Made by a program: the position numbers and the translations under genes | Shown: positions 25,385 through 33,308 of the stretch, piece by piece | Layout: every line of letters starts with the position of its first letter | Position numbering within the stretch: position 1 is the first letter of the stretch | DNA from: an uncultured Eggerthella sp. | GTDB taxonomy: Bacteria > Actinomycetota > Coriobacteriia > Coriobacteriales > Eggerthellaceae | Assembly (NCBI GenBank): GCA_900540345.1 | Contig: UQFK01000002.1 | Span: forward strand, 248,001 to 312,000 | Direction of reading: 5' to 3' | Length of the DNA stretch: 64,000 bases | The notes under the pieces: model-generated | Database searches by the model: none | What the model was told of the DNA's origin: nothing | Seen by the model: the letters and a program-made list of their open reading frames with translations, nothing else

Positions 25385-26156
25385 CAAGCTGCCTAAGGTA
25401 CTCGTCAGGGATTTCGGAAACTGTTATAACTTCTCCTTGCAAATCATACCCCATAAAGATACCTTTTTTTGCAGATCCGCGCTTCTTTGACATCTCGCGA
25501 TCTAATGCAAAGCTAATCAGCCTCATCAGCATCTTTATATCAGTTTTAAAGCTAATGTTTTCAACATACCAAACATCATTATCAAACTGATCCTGCCAAT
25601 CCCATTTTTCGAAGTCTCCACGCGGTGGACATTCAAGACCAGGCCTTACGAGCAGCCTGCCATAATGACGCTTATTTAGACGATGAGTATACTCGGGAAC
25701 TAGCGGGCGGGGACCAATAAGGCTCATATCTCCCTTAAAAATACTCCAGAAGTTTAATAACTCATCAAGTGATGTTTTCCTAACAAATCTTCCAAATTTT
25801 GTCACTCGCTTATCAGGGGGAAGCAGTTCTCCGCGTTCATCCTTAGTATTCTTCATGTTTCGAAATTTGATAAGTGTAAAAGACTTCCCGTCTTTTCCTG
25901 TTCGAACCTGTTTGAAAAACAACGGCCTTCCCACATCAAAGAAAGTGCCGATGCCTATAATAAAATTAATCGGTAAAGAGACAACGAGCGCTACTCCCGA
26001 CACAAGAATATCTAATAAACGCTTTCCATATTTGGAATAAAAATTATTGTTTAATACCGCTTCCTGAAGCTGGGCATTGATGAGAGGGAGCCGATCCTCA
26101 GCGAGCTTATCAGCTAACTCCCAACGCTGTTGTTTTGTCAAAGCAGATCTATCCAA
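25374..26156 (-). CDS. Initiating sugar transferase (polyprenyl-phosphate phosphoglycosyl transferase)
   Basis: 260 residues, a small monotopic phosphoglycosyl transferase (PglC/WbaP C-terminal type). One hydrophobic segment, LLDILVSGVALVVSLPINFI (about 47-66), is the re-entrant helix. Then come FFKQVRTGKDGKSFTLIKFR, the catalytic Asp-Glu pair in TSLDELLNFWSIFKGDMS and the LIGPRPLVPEY motif. It moves a sugar-1-phosphate onto undecaprenyl phosphate and starts repeat-unit assembly. The start appears to be TTG with AGGG 7 nt upstream; no early ATG exists. The C-terminus has an extra 35-residue acidic tail. It is followed by the PLP protein with an 11-base overlap. Confidence 0.88.
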   Translation of the reverse strand: MDRSALTKQQRWELADKLAEDRLPLINAQLQEAVLNNNFYSKYGKRLLDILVSGVALVVSLPINFIIGIGTFFDVGRPLFFKQVRTGKDGKSFTLIKFRNMKNTKDERGELLPPDKRVTKFGRFVRKTSLDELLNFWSIFKGDMSLIGPRPLVPEYTHRLNKRHYGRLLVRPGLECPPRGDFEKWDWQDQFDNDVWYVENISFKTDIKMLMRLISFALDREMSKKRGSAKKGIFMGYDLQGEVITVSEIPDEYLRQLDEE

Positions 26157-26205
26157 TATTCGCCCTGACCGGTCGACGATACAAAAACTAAAATATCAGT
26201 ATAGA

Positions 26206-27423
26206 TTATGCAACGAGAACCCTAATGTTCTCGTTGATATTTTCCATAACCTGTTTCATGGAGACCTCATCATCAAAACTAAAAAAACTCAAGCCGATCA
26301 AATCGCCGCACACATCAAAACGGTGAACAGGATCACCTTCGCTGACATTAAGGCATTCACGCTGAAGCGCCCGCTGTGCTGCTGACGAATACTCCACTCC
26401 TTCAAAAACACCATTCTCAAAAGAATGCAACACAATAAGGCCCCAATAACCTCCCTTGCCATCATAGGCGACATCCAGGTTTGCATCTCTTTCCATCGCA
26501 GTGCGAAGCGTCGCGTTTACCAAATCTTTTCCGCTTGCCATGCTGATGAATTCAGGGAGCATGTTACCGCCGTTGCGCGGACCTGCATCAAGAAAAAAAA
26601 GCCTGTCATTTTTATCGATAATCATTTCAATATTCAGTGCGCCATGTTCAATTCCAGCAGCACTCACAAGCTTCTGCGTCATATTGCGCACTAGAACATT
26701 CCGATCATCCCCAACCGATAGCGGCATGCTATATCCTGCAGGGAGAAGAGGATTGGTCTTGTCGTCTCGAATACTATTCATAAGGCCCCAAGATCGCACA
26801 ATGCCATCGATAACGAAAATCTCCGCTTCGATCACATGCGGATGATCACGCTCAATAAATTCCTCTACAATCAGCACACCGTTACGCGAATTCTCTGAAG
26901 CATTGATGATTGCAGATCTCAGTTCATCTTCGCTGTGTACTACCGTCACGCCTTTTGAGCCACTCGAATCGGTTGGCTTTAAAATAACAGGATAGCTTGG
27001 TATTCGGGAAGCAATGGAATCAATACTGCTTTTAAGCGAAAAGCTCATTGTCCATGGAACTTCGAAACCGTTTTCTTGAAGAAAGCTCCTAAATAAATGC
27101 TTGTTGCAAAAATTCTTTGCAGTTTCATACGGAACGCCGCAAAGTCCAAGCTCGTCAGAGACATAAGCAGCAGTTGGAGCAGCCGGATCAGACCCATAGG
27201 CCACAATACCGTCAATCGCTTCTTCTTTAGCCACCGCAAGCACACCTTGAAGGTCGGTCGTGCTCACTAGATGGAACGAATCAACGAGGTTGCGACCCGG
27301 ATTATCAGGAAGATAGTCACAAAGAACTGTACGATAACCAAGCTCGTTTGCAGTCTCGATAGCAATAAGCTGAGCTTCCGATCCGCCGAGCAACAAAAGA
27401 GCTTTTTCTTTAGCGTTCGTCAT
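26206..27423 (-). CDS. ATP-grasp ligase, glycan locus copy 1
   Basis: 405 residues. KALLLLGGSEAQLIAIETA begins the preATP-grasp domain. The ATP-grasp core contains YPVILKPTDSSGSKGVTVV, a glycine-rich loop, then VEEFIERDHPHVIEAE and FFLDAGPRNGGNMLPEF with metal ligands. The GPRNGG motif is typical of PurK/carboxylate-amine ligases. It probably forms an amide or peptide-like bond, perhaps on an aminosugar. The true start is ATG 27423, with GGAGGG just upstream; a longer frame to 27693 only reads the antiparallel phase of the aminotransferase gene. It overlaps that gene by 14 bases. Confidence 0.84.
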   Translation of the reverse strand: MTNAKEKALLLLGGSEAQLIAIETANELGYRTVLCDYLPDNPGRNLVDSFHLVSTTDLQGVLAVAKEEAIDGIVAYGSDPAAPTAAYVSDELGLCGVPYETAKNFCNKHLFRSFLQENGFEVPWTMSFSLKSSIDSIASRIPSYPVILKPTDSSGSKGVTVVHSEDELRSAIINASENSRNGVLIVEEFIERDHPHVIEAEIFVIDGIVRSWGLMNSIRDDKTNPLLPAGYSMPLSVGDDRNVLVRNMTQKLVSAAGIEHGALNIEMIIDKNDRLFFLDAGPRNGGNMLPEFISMASGKDLVNATLRTAMERDANLDVAYDGKGGYWGLIVLHSFENGVFEGVEYSSAAQRALQRECLNVSEGDPVHRFDVCGDLIGLSFFSFDDEVSMKQVMENINENIRVLVA

Positions 27424-28543
27424 GAACCCTCCGGAAGATGCCACAAATGCGGTCGACATCATCAAGCGAAAGATCGGCATACATAGGCAACGTGAGTACC
27501 TTGTTGGCCACATCGTAAGCAACAGGCGTAACCTCTTGGCTCGGTGCGAACTGGCCTTCGTAGCATTCAAAATCGCTCGTAAGCGGATAGAAATACTTAC
27601 GAGCGTTGACTCCTTCTTTGGAAAGCGCCGCGAAAACATCATCACGCGTTGCCCCGAATTCAACCGACTCGATAAGCACTGGCATATAAGCATAATTATA
27701 CTTGATGTTTGCTGATGGCTTAGGCATTTTCAGTCCTGGAATCTGTTCGAGCTGACTCCAATAACGCTCAGCAACTACCTGGCGTTTTGCAATTTCCTTG
27801 TCTACATGACGAAGGTTACAGATTCCCATCGCTGCGGCAAATTCGTTCATCTTCGAATTGGCGCCCGCATACTTCACCTCTTCTGGACCTTCGATGCCGA
27901 AGTTGCTCCATTGAATGAGGCGCTCTTTAAGAGCCGGATCCGCACAAGAAACACCGCCTCCTTCAATAGTATTGAATACCTTGGTCGCGTGAAAACTGAA
28001 CATGCTAGCATCGCCAAACGCTGCTGCGCCGATACCGTCACGTTCAACGCCAAACGCATGAGCAGCATCATAGATTACCTTAAGATCATGCTTGTTGGCT
28101 ATTTCTTGAATCACATCGACATCGCATAGATTTCCGTACACATGCACTGGAACGATCGCACAGGTACGGTCGGTAATAAGCGCCTCGATCTTTGCAGGAT
28201 CGAGCGTAAGGTCATCAGACTTGATGTCGCAAAAGACTGGCTTGAGGCCCGATCGTGTAATCGCATGAGTTGTACTTGCAAATGTAAACGGAGTTGTGAT
28301 CACTTCATTTCGACCATCTTTGCCCAGATCGAACGCCATAAAAATCGTCTCCAGCGCTTGATGCCCATTGACAAAGAGCGTGAGATTGTCCACACCTAGA
28401 TATAAACTGAGTTGATCTTCAAGTTGATTATGCTTGACCCCCCGATTCGTGAGCCAATGAGACTCCCAAAGCGTCCTGATCTCTTCGCAGTATTCTTCAA
28501 AAGATGGCATGGATGATCTTGTGACTAGAATTTTATCTTGCAC
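27410..28543 (-). CDS. DegT/DnrJ/EryC1/StrS sugar aminotransferase (VioA-like)
   Basis: About 377 residues, a PLP-dependent nucleotide-sugar aminotransferase. VTTPFTFASTTHAI, VIYDAAHAFGVER (PLP Asp) and MFSFHATKVFNTIEGGGVSC (Schiff-base Lys) are characteristic. Because rfbA and rfbB lie directly upstream and make dTDP-4-keto-6-deoxyglucose, it probably aminates that compound, for example to dTDP-4-amino-4,6-dideoxyglucose as VioA does; C3 amination is an alternative. Start chosen as GTG 28543; TTG 28561 and ATG 28510 are also in frame and none has a strong ribosome binding site. It overlaps the ATP-grasp gene by 14 bases. Confidence 0.85.
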   Translation of the reverse strand: MQDKILVTRSSMPSFEEYCEEIRTLWESHWLTNRGVKHNQLEDQLSLYLGVDNLTLFVNGHQALETIFMAFDLGKDGRNEVITTPFTFASTTHAITRSGLKPVFCDIKSDDLTLDPAKIEALITDRTCAIVPVHVYGNLCDVDVIQEIANKHDLKVIYDAAHAFGVERDGIGAAAFGDASMFSFHATKVFNTIEGGGVSCADPALKERLIQWSNFGIEGPEEVKYAGANSKMNEFAAAMGICNLRHVDKEIAKRQVVAERYWSQLEQIPGLKMPKPSANIKYNYAYMPVLIESVEFGATRDDVFAALSKEGVNARKYFYPLTSDFECYEGQFAPSQEVTPVAYDVANKVLTLPMYADLSLDDVDRICGIFRRVHDER

Positions 28544-28609
28544 GTTCGCTAAACCTGTCAATTGTATTTACCGTCGAATTAAATATCGCGCACTGCGAAA
28601 TGGCAAACG

Positions 28610-29626
28610 CTACTGCTCTATCGCCTTGTATTTCGCTTCGGTCTCTTCCTTTGCAGGAAGCCACCAGGCGGTGTTGTCCTTGTACCATTGTATCGTTTGC
28701 TCAAGCCCTTCGTCGAAACAAGTATGCTTTGGACTCCATCCGAGCTCCTTTTGAAGCTTGCTAGGATCAATCGCATAACGACGATCATGACCAGGTCGAT
28801 CCTTCACCCAATCAAAATCGTCTTCAGGCAGACCGAATACACGCAAGATGGCGCATAGAACATCGATGTTGCTCTTCTCTCCATCAGCACCAATCAGATA
28901 GGTCTCACCCAAACGGCCTTCTGTAAGAATCGCCCATACTGCAGAGCTATGATCATTCACATTGATCCAATCGCGTACATTCTTGCCATCGCCGTACAGT
29001 TTTGGCTTGATACCACAAAGTATATTCGTGATCTGGCGTGGAATGAACTTCTCGATGTGCTGATATGGGCCGTAGTTGTTCGAGCAATTGCTGATGGTGA
29101 CGGGCACGCCATAGGTACGACTCCAGGCACGAACCAATAAATCAGAAGCTGCTTTCGTGGAACTGTAAGGCGAGCTGGGGTGATAGGGTGTTTCCTCAGT
29201 AAACCTAGCCGGATCGTCGAGTGCTAGATCGCCATATACCTCATCTGTACTCACATGATGGAGACGCTTGCCATACTTACGACATGCTTCTAGAAGCGAA
29301 TACGTACCTTCCACATTGGTGCGCAGAAAAGCGCTTGGATCGAGAATCGAATTATCGTTATGGGATTCGGCAGCATAATGCACGATCGCATCAACGTCTG
29401 GCACGATCTGATCAAGCAAGCTTGAATCGCAAATATCACCAACCACCAAGTGAACGCGGTCCTGCGGAAGTCCGGCAATATTCTCTTTATTTCCCGCGTA
29501 GGTGAGCTTGTCGAGCACTAATACATCACAGTCGGTATTATTGACCACCCAGTGAACAAAATTACTACCAATAAAACCGCAACCGCCGGTGACGACTATC
29601 TTCTTAGGTTCGAAAATTTCGCTCAT
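28610..29626 (-). CDS. rfbB: dTDP-glucose 4,6-dehydratase
   Basis: 338 residues, full length. The NAD-binding VTGGCGFIGSNF (about 12-23), the active-site STDEVYGD with Thr-Asp-Glu, and YSSTKAASD with catalytic Tyr and Lys are all present. It converts dTDP-glucose into dTDP-4-keto-6-deoxyglucose. The gene follows rfbA by 12 bases and precedes the sugar aminotransferase. No rfbC or rfbD (for rhamnose) is present in the window, so the keto sugar is likely diverted to an aminosugar. Confidence 0.95.
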   Translation of the reverse strand: MSEIFEPKKIVVTGGCGFIGSNFVHWVVNNTDCDVLVLDKLTYAGNKENIAGLPQDRVHLVVGDICDSSLLDQIVPDVDAIVHYAAESHNDNSILDPSAFLRTNVEGTYSLLEACRKYGKRLHHVSTDEVYGDLALDDPARFTEETPYHPSSPYSSTKAASDLLVRAWSRTYGVPVTISNCSNNYGPYQHIEKFIPRQITNILCGIKPKLYGDGKNVRDWINVNDHSSAVWAILTEGRLGETYLIGADGEKSNIDVLCAILRVFGLPEDDFDWVKDRPGHDRRYAIDPSKLQKELGWSPKHTCFDEGLEQTIQWYKDNTAWWLPAKEETEAKYKAIEQ

Positions 29627-29638
29627 GCTGGAAACATC

Positions 29639-30532
29639 CTAAAGCATATTCGAGCTGTTGCGAACACGACCCGCAGCAACCATCTTGAGGTACTGGCCAT
29701 AAGGCGATTTGCCATATAATTCAGCAGCCTCAATAAGCTTTTCGCGTGTGATCCACCCATTGTTATAAGCAATTTCCTCAAGAGAACCAACCTGAATACC
29801 CTGGTTTTCTTCGATTACGCGCACGTACTCAGAAGCATTAAATAGGCTGGAGATAGTGCCTGCATCAAACCACGCACTACCGCGATGCAACAACTGCACT
29901 GCAAGAGAACCATCTTCAAGATACTTTTGATTAAGCGAGGTGATTTCAAGCTCACCGCGATCCGAAGGCTGAACTTGCTTGGCCCACTCAACCACACGAT
30001 TGTCGTAGAAATAGAGCCCTGTAACTGCATAGTTGCTCTTAGGGTCAACGGGTTTTTCCTCAAGCGAAATAGCCTTGCCTTGCTTGTCAAACTCAACTAC
30101 GCCAAAACGTTCGGGTTCAGATACGTAATAACCAAAGATCGTAGCGCCTGACTCTTTTGCAGCCGCTTCTTTTAGACGATGCGTCAAACCGCCACCATAG
30201 AAGATATTGTCGCCTAAGATGAGTGCAACTGAATCATCGCCAATGAAATCTTCACCAATGATAAACGCTTGAGCCAAGCCATCGGGACTTGGTTGTTCGG
30301 CATAAGAAAAATTCACGCCGAATTGACTTCCATCACCAAAAAGACTCTTAAGATTTGGAAGATCGTGCGGAGTTGAAATGATCAAAATATCTCGAATGCC
30401 CGCCAGCATAAGAATCGAGATCGGATAATAGATCATCGGTTTATCATAGACTGGCAGCAACTGCTTTGAGGTCACCGTGGTAAGCGGATAAAGACGCGTG
30501 CCGCTGCCACCAGCAAGTATAATACCTTTCAA
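29639..30532 (-). CDS. rfbA: Glucose-1-phosphate thymidylyltransferase
   Basis: 297 residues, the standard RmlA length. The nucleotide-binding signature GGSGTRLYPLT (8-18) and catalytic VYDKPMIYYPIS are intact, and ALILGDNIFYG supplies the metal-binding Asp. It forms dTDP-glucose from dTTP and glucose-1-phosphate. The start codon is TTG at 30532, with GGGAGG 6 nt upstream, which may hold down expression. It is followed by rfbB. Confidence 0.95.
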   Translation of the reverse strand: MKGIILAGGSGTRLYPLTTVTSKQLLPVYDKPMIYYPISILMLAGIRDILIISTPHDLPNLKSLFGDGSQFGVNFSYAEQPSPDGLAQAFIIGEDFIGDDSVALILGDNIFYGGGLTHRLKEAAAKESGATIFGYYVSEPERFGVVEFDKQGKAISLEEKPVDPKSNYAVTGLYFYDNRVVEWAKQVQPSDRGELEITSLNQKYLEDGSLAVQLLHRGSAWFDAGTISSLFNASEYVRVIEENQGIQVGSLEEIAYNNGWITREKLIEAAELYGKSPYGQYLKMVAAGRVRNSSNML

Positions 30533-30614
30533 CTTTTACCTCCCACTGCGCAAGCTAACCCCAGCTCGCTGCTGTTACGTGTAGGACTTAGAATTCCAAG
30601 CCAACACGCGAATG

Positions 30615-31586
30615 CTACCAAATAAAACCTTTGCTCTTGTATTTATCGGCAAGAAATACCACGCCACCGATATTCGCCTTCGCAAAGTTCAGCTCATCTT
30701 CAACCGACTTAAGCGCTTTGCGCGAATCAGTCCATTCGCGCACACACAGTATTGTGATATCGGCTTCACGAGCGATATATATCGCACCAACACCCTCGCT
30801 GAGCGGCGGACATTCAATGATCGACACAATGCCAGGAAGGGCTGTAGTGCCGATTCCTTGTGCATGAGCGCTGCCCTGAACACGACTTGCTGGGAATCCC
30901 GCATTCTCAAAAGCAATCGCCACCTCGGCACACGTTAGTGATGCGCCAACGTGCCCTGTTGGAACAACCGCAATTGTTTTAGGCGGTTCGTCTGTTATGA
31001 AGCGAATATTTGCAAGCAGACGCTCGCCTCGATCGCGGTTAGGGATCGTGCCAATAACAGGAAGGCTCGAAACAGCTTCAATATCTTTTTTCGACTTGAT
31101 AGGCGTCTTGACCGCATCAACGATCACAATAAAGCAGAATGCCACAATAAGGCCAAAAGCGAGAGCCATGAACGCAACTTTTGGAACGGAAAGCGATGCA
31201 ACCTCCGCATACGTAGCTTCGTTCGTTGTAACAGTTACTGTATTGCTCGCCGCGCGACAAGCATCGGCCGCAGCGAGCACTGTTGCATTTGCAGCAGCTA
31301 TGCAGCCGCCATAGTCTGTGCCTTCCGCTTCAATGTTGATCATGCGGCGACTTGACTCAGTACTGGTAGTCACTTCAATGCCGTCTTGGGAATAAAACGT
31401 TGCTTCACTTTGAGCGAAACCGCCAGCAAGTGCAACATCACCACTAGTAAGGAGAACCGATTTCGCAACATACGTTGGCGGCATAATGAGGACAACAAGC
31501 ACCGATAGAACGATGCAAACGAGCGGTATTGCAACTACCACTTTAAGATAATGGCGGATAAGTTTGATGAGGTCTGATAACGCCAT
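30615..31586 (-). CDS. Wzz-like chain-length protein with degenerate BY-kinase domain
   Basis: About 323 residues. TM1 (about 16-36) and TM2 (about 138-157) enclose an extracellular segment, the Wzz layout. The cytoplasmic part begins like a bacterial tyrosine kinase (PVIGTIP, 176-182; TIAVVPTG, 204-211), but the Walker A position reads PTGHVGASLT instead of a GKS/T loop. No C-terminal tyrosine cluster is seen. It is therefore probably a non-catalytic relative that sets glycan chain length or tethers the polymerase. Start ATG 31586 with AGGAAAG upstream. It heads the minus-strand arm and has a good promoter. Confidence 0.78.
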   Translation of the reverse strand: MALSDLIKLIRHYLKVVVAIPLVCIVLSVLVVLIMPPTYVAKSVLLTSGDVALAGGFAQSEATFYSQDGIEVTTSTESSRRMINIEAEGTDYGGCIAAANATVLAAADACRAASNTVTVTTNEATYAEVASLSVPKVAFMALAFGLIVAFCFIVIVDAVKTPIKSKKDIEAVSSLPVIGTIPNRDRGERLLANIRFITDEPPKTIAVVPTGHVGASLTCAEVAIAFENAGFPASRVQGSAHAQGIGTTALPGIVSIIECPPLSEGVGAIYIAREADITILCVREWTDSRKALKSVEDELNFAKANIGGVVFLADKYKSKGFIW

Positions 31587-31634
31587 ATTGCTTTCCTGGT
31601 GCACATCCTTTTTTCCATACAAAAATGCATTTCT

Positions 31635-31663
31635 ATAGTACCAGTTAGAACCTTTTTGAACAA
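31635..31663 (-). promoter_or_regulatory. Promoter of the minus-strand glycan operon
   Basis: On the minus strand, TTGTTC (31658-31663) and TACTAT (31635-31640) are 17 bp apart, and TGG in front of the -10 makes it extended. It lies about 50 bases before the Wzz-like start. A perfect 12-bp palindrome, TTAACTAGTTAA (31677-31688), sits just upstream and may be an operator. Confidence 0.55.
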
Positions 31664-31732
31664 AAGCTCAGGCCTCTTAACTAGTTAAACGGCACAATCA
31701 CTCATAAGCCTATAGAAGGAAGATGCACAAAA

Positions 31733-31760
31733 AAGGCGACGGACGCTTGGCCGTCGCCTT
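31733..31760 (-). terminator. Terminator of the NSS transporter gene
   Basis: Perfect 10-bp arms AAGGCGACGG (31733-31742) and CCGTCGCCTT (31751-31760) have an 8-nt loop. On the minus strand the stem runs into a stretch of T. It lies about 40 bases after the transporter stop and insulates it from the glycan operon promoter. Confidence 0.85.
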
Positions 31761-31800
31761 AAAACTAAAGATTGCAAGGCTTCTGAGCTGTACTTTTGCG

Positions 31801-33183
31801 CTAGATCGTCATGAAGCCGAGGAATTGCGCAATGAACGAGATGAAGACGATCGCGATCAAGATCGGAGCGATGTACTTGATCATGATGCGCCATGCCGTA
31901 CGCCAGCGGAACGGTGAAGAGACCATGATCTCGTCTTCGATGATCTTAGGCTTGATGCACCACCCCACGAAGATACAAGTAAGGAATGCCACGATCGGCA
32001 TCATGATGGTGTTCGAAACGAAGTCAAAGAAGTCGAGCAGCGAGCTACCTTCGCCAAGTGGCTCAACGAATGACAAACCGTTATAGCCCAGATTGACCAA
32101 GACCGCTGCGGCACCAATGATGACAAACGTGAGCAAAGTCGCTTTTTTGCGCGAACATTTCGCGCCATCGTGCATGATCGAAACGCAGGTCTCGGTAAGC
32201 GAGATCGCCGATGTAAGCGCCGCAAAGATAACCAGCAGGAAGAACAGTACGCCAATGATAGGCGCGAAATCGCCAAAACTCGCAAACATCTGCGGCAACA
32301 CGATGAACATAAGACCAGGACCTGAATTCTCTGTAACCGCCTCCGGAGAACCCAGCGCAACGAATGCTGCTGGCACGATCATAAGGCCAGCTAAAAACGA
32401 TACGCCGATGTCGAAACCTGCAACACGGATCGCGCTTGAGGTAAGCGAATCGCGCTGCTTCATGTAAGAACCATAGGTGACCATGATGCCCATCGCGATC
32501 GAAAGCGAGAAGAACATCTGCCCCAGTGCCGCGACCACAAGCTCTATCGAGAGCGCAGAGAAATCAGGGACAAGATAGTACGCCGCACCATCGAGCGCAC
32601 CTGGCTGACAAAGCGTATAAACCACCAAGATGATGGTCATGATAATGAGCGCTGGCATCATCACAAGGTTCGCCTTCTCGATGCCGCCCTTGATACCGCG
32701 CGAAACCACGAAAAATACGATGAACATGAAGATGAACAGCCAAATATATGACTCGAAATTACTCGTGATGAAGCCCGAGAAATAATCGCCACCATCACCA
32801 ATAGCAGCAGGTGTATCGAAGAAATAGGCGCCCAGATACTTCGCGACCCAGCCACCGATCACGCAGTAATACGGCGTGATGATGAAGGGAACAAGAGAAG
32901 CCAAGATGCCAATGAATGCATATTTCTTGCCAAACATCTTGAATGCGCCAATGGTCGACTGGCGCGTCTTTCGACCAAGTGCGATCTCGACGAGCAAGAG
33001 CGACAGGCCAAAAGTGAATACGAGCACCAAATAGGTGAGCAAGAACATGCCGCCACCATATTTCGCAGCAAGATACGGAAAGCGCCAAAGATTACCCAAT
33101 CCGACCGCCGAAGCTGCAGCAGCAAGGATAAACGCCCATTTGCTTGACCAAGTGTCACGAGCAGCATTCGCAAGTTGTGCCAT
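31801..33183 (-). CDS. Sodium-dependent transporter, NSS/SNF family (second copy)
   Basis: About 460 residues with about 11 membrane segments. The TM1 Na+/substrate site reads ASAVGLGNLWRFPYLAAKYG, and a WSSKWAFILAA start precedes it. PYYCVIGGWVAKYLGAYFF is TM3. It imports an unknown amino-acid-like solute with Na+. It differs widely from the NSS gene at 10521-11978, so the two probably have different substrates. I chose ATG 33183, with GGGGGA just upstream, over an ATG at 33213. A strong terminator follows. Confidence 0.88.
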   Translation of the reverse strand: MAQLANAARDTWSSKWAFILAAAASAVGLGNLWRFPYLAAKYGGGMFLLTYLVLVFTFGLSLLLVEIALGRKTRQSTIGAFKMFGKKYAFIGILASLVPFIITPYYCVIGGWVAKYLGAYFFDTPAAIGDGGDYFSGFITSNFESYIWLFIFMFIVFFVVSRGIKGGIEKANLVMMPALIIMTIILVVYTLCQPGALDGAAYYLVPDFSALSIELVVAALGQMFFSLSIAMGIMVTYGSYMKQRDSLTSSAIRVAGFDIGVSFLAGLMIVPAAFVALGSPEAVTENSGPGLMFIVLPQMFASFGDFAPIIGVLFFLLVIFAALTSAISLTETCVSIMHDGAKCSRKKATLLTFVIIGAAAVLVNLGYNGLSFVEPLGEGSSLLDFFDFVSNTIMMPIVAFLTCIFVGWCIKPKIIEDEIMVSSPFRWRTAWRIMIKYIAPILIAIVFISFIAQFLGFMTI

Positions 33184-33308
33184 AGATCCCCCATTCAGGT
33201 AATTTTGCTTCACCCTAAAATAACAAAAGAACCTTAGATTCTTCAGGAGAAGCGTCTCTGGGGAGCGAACGGCTCAAAGTGGTAGAGCGCTGTAGATGTT
33301 CAACTCTT

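Noticed and set aside
27424..27693. N-terminal extension of the first ATP-grasp protein
   Set aside because: The extra 90 codons overlap the aminotransferase gene in another phase, have no homolog-like features, and a GGAGGG site precedes ATG 27423.
33257..33300. tRNA-like D-arm (GGCTC...GTGGTAGAGC) after truA
   Set aside because: No anticodon stem, T-arm or closing acceptor could be paired; a chance or decayed resemblance.
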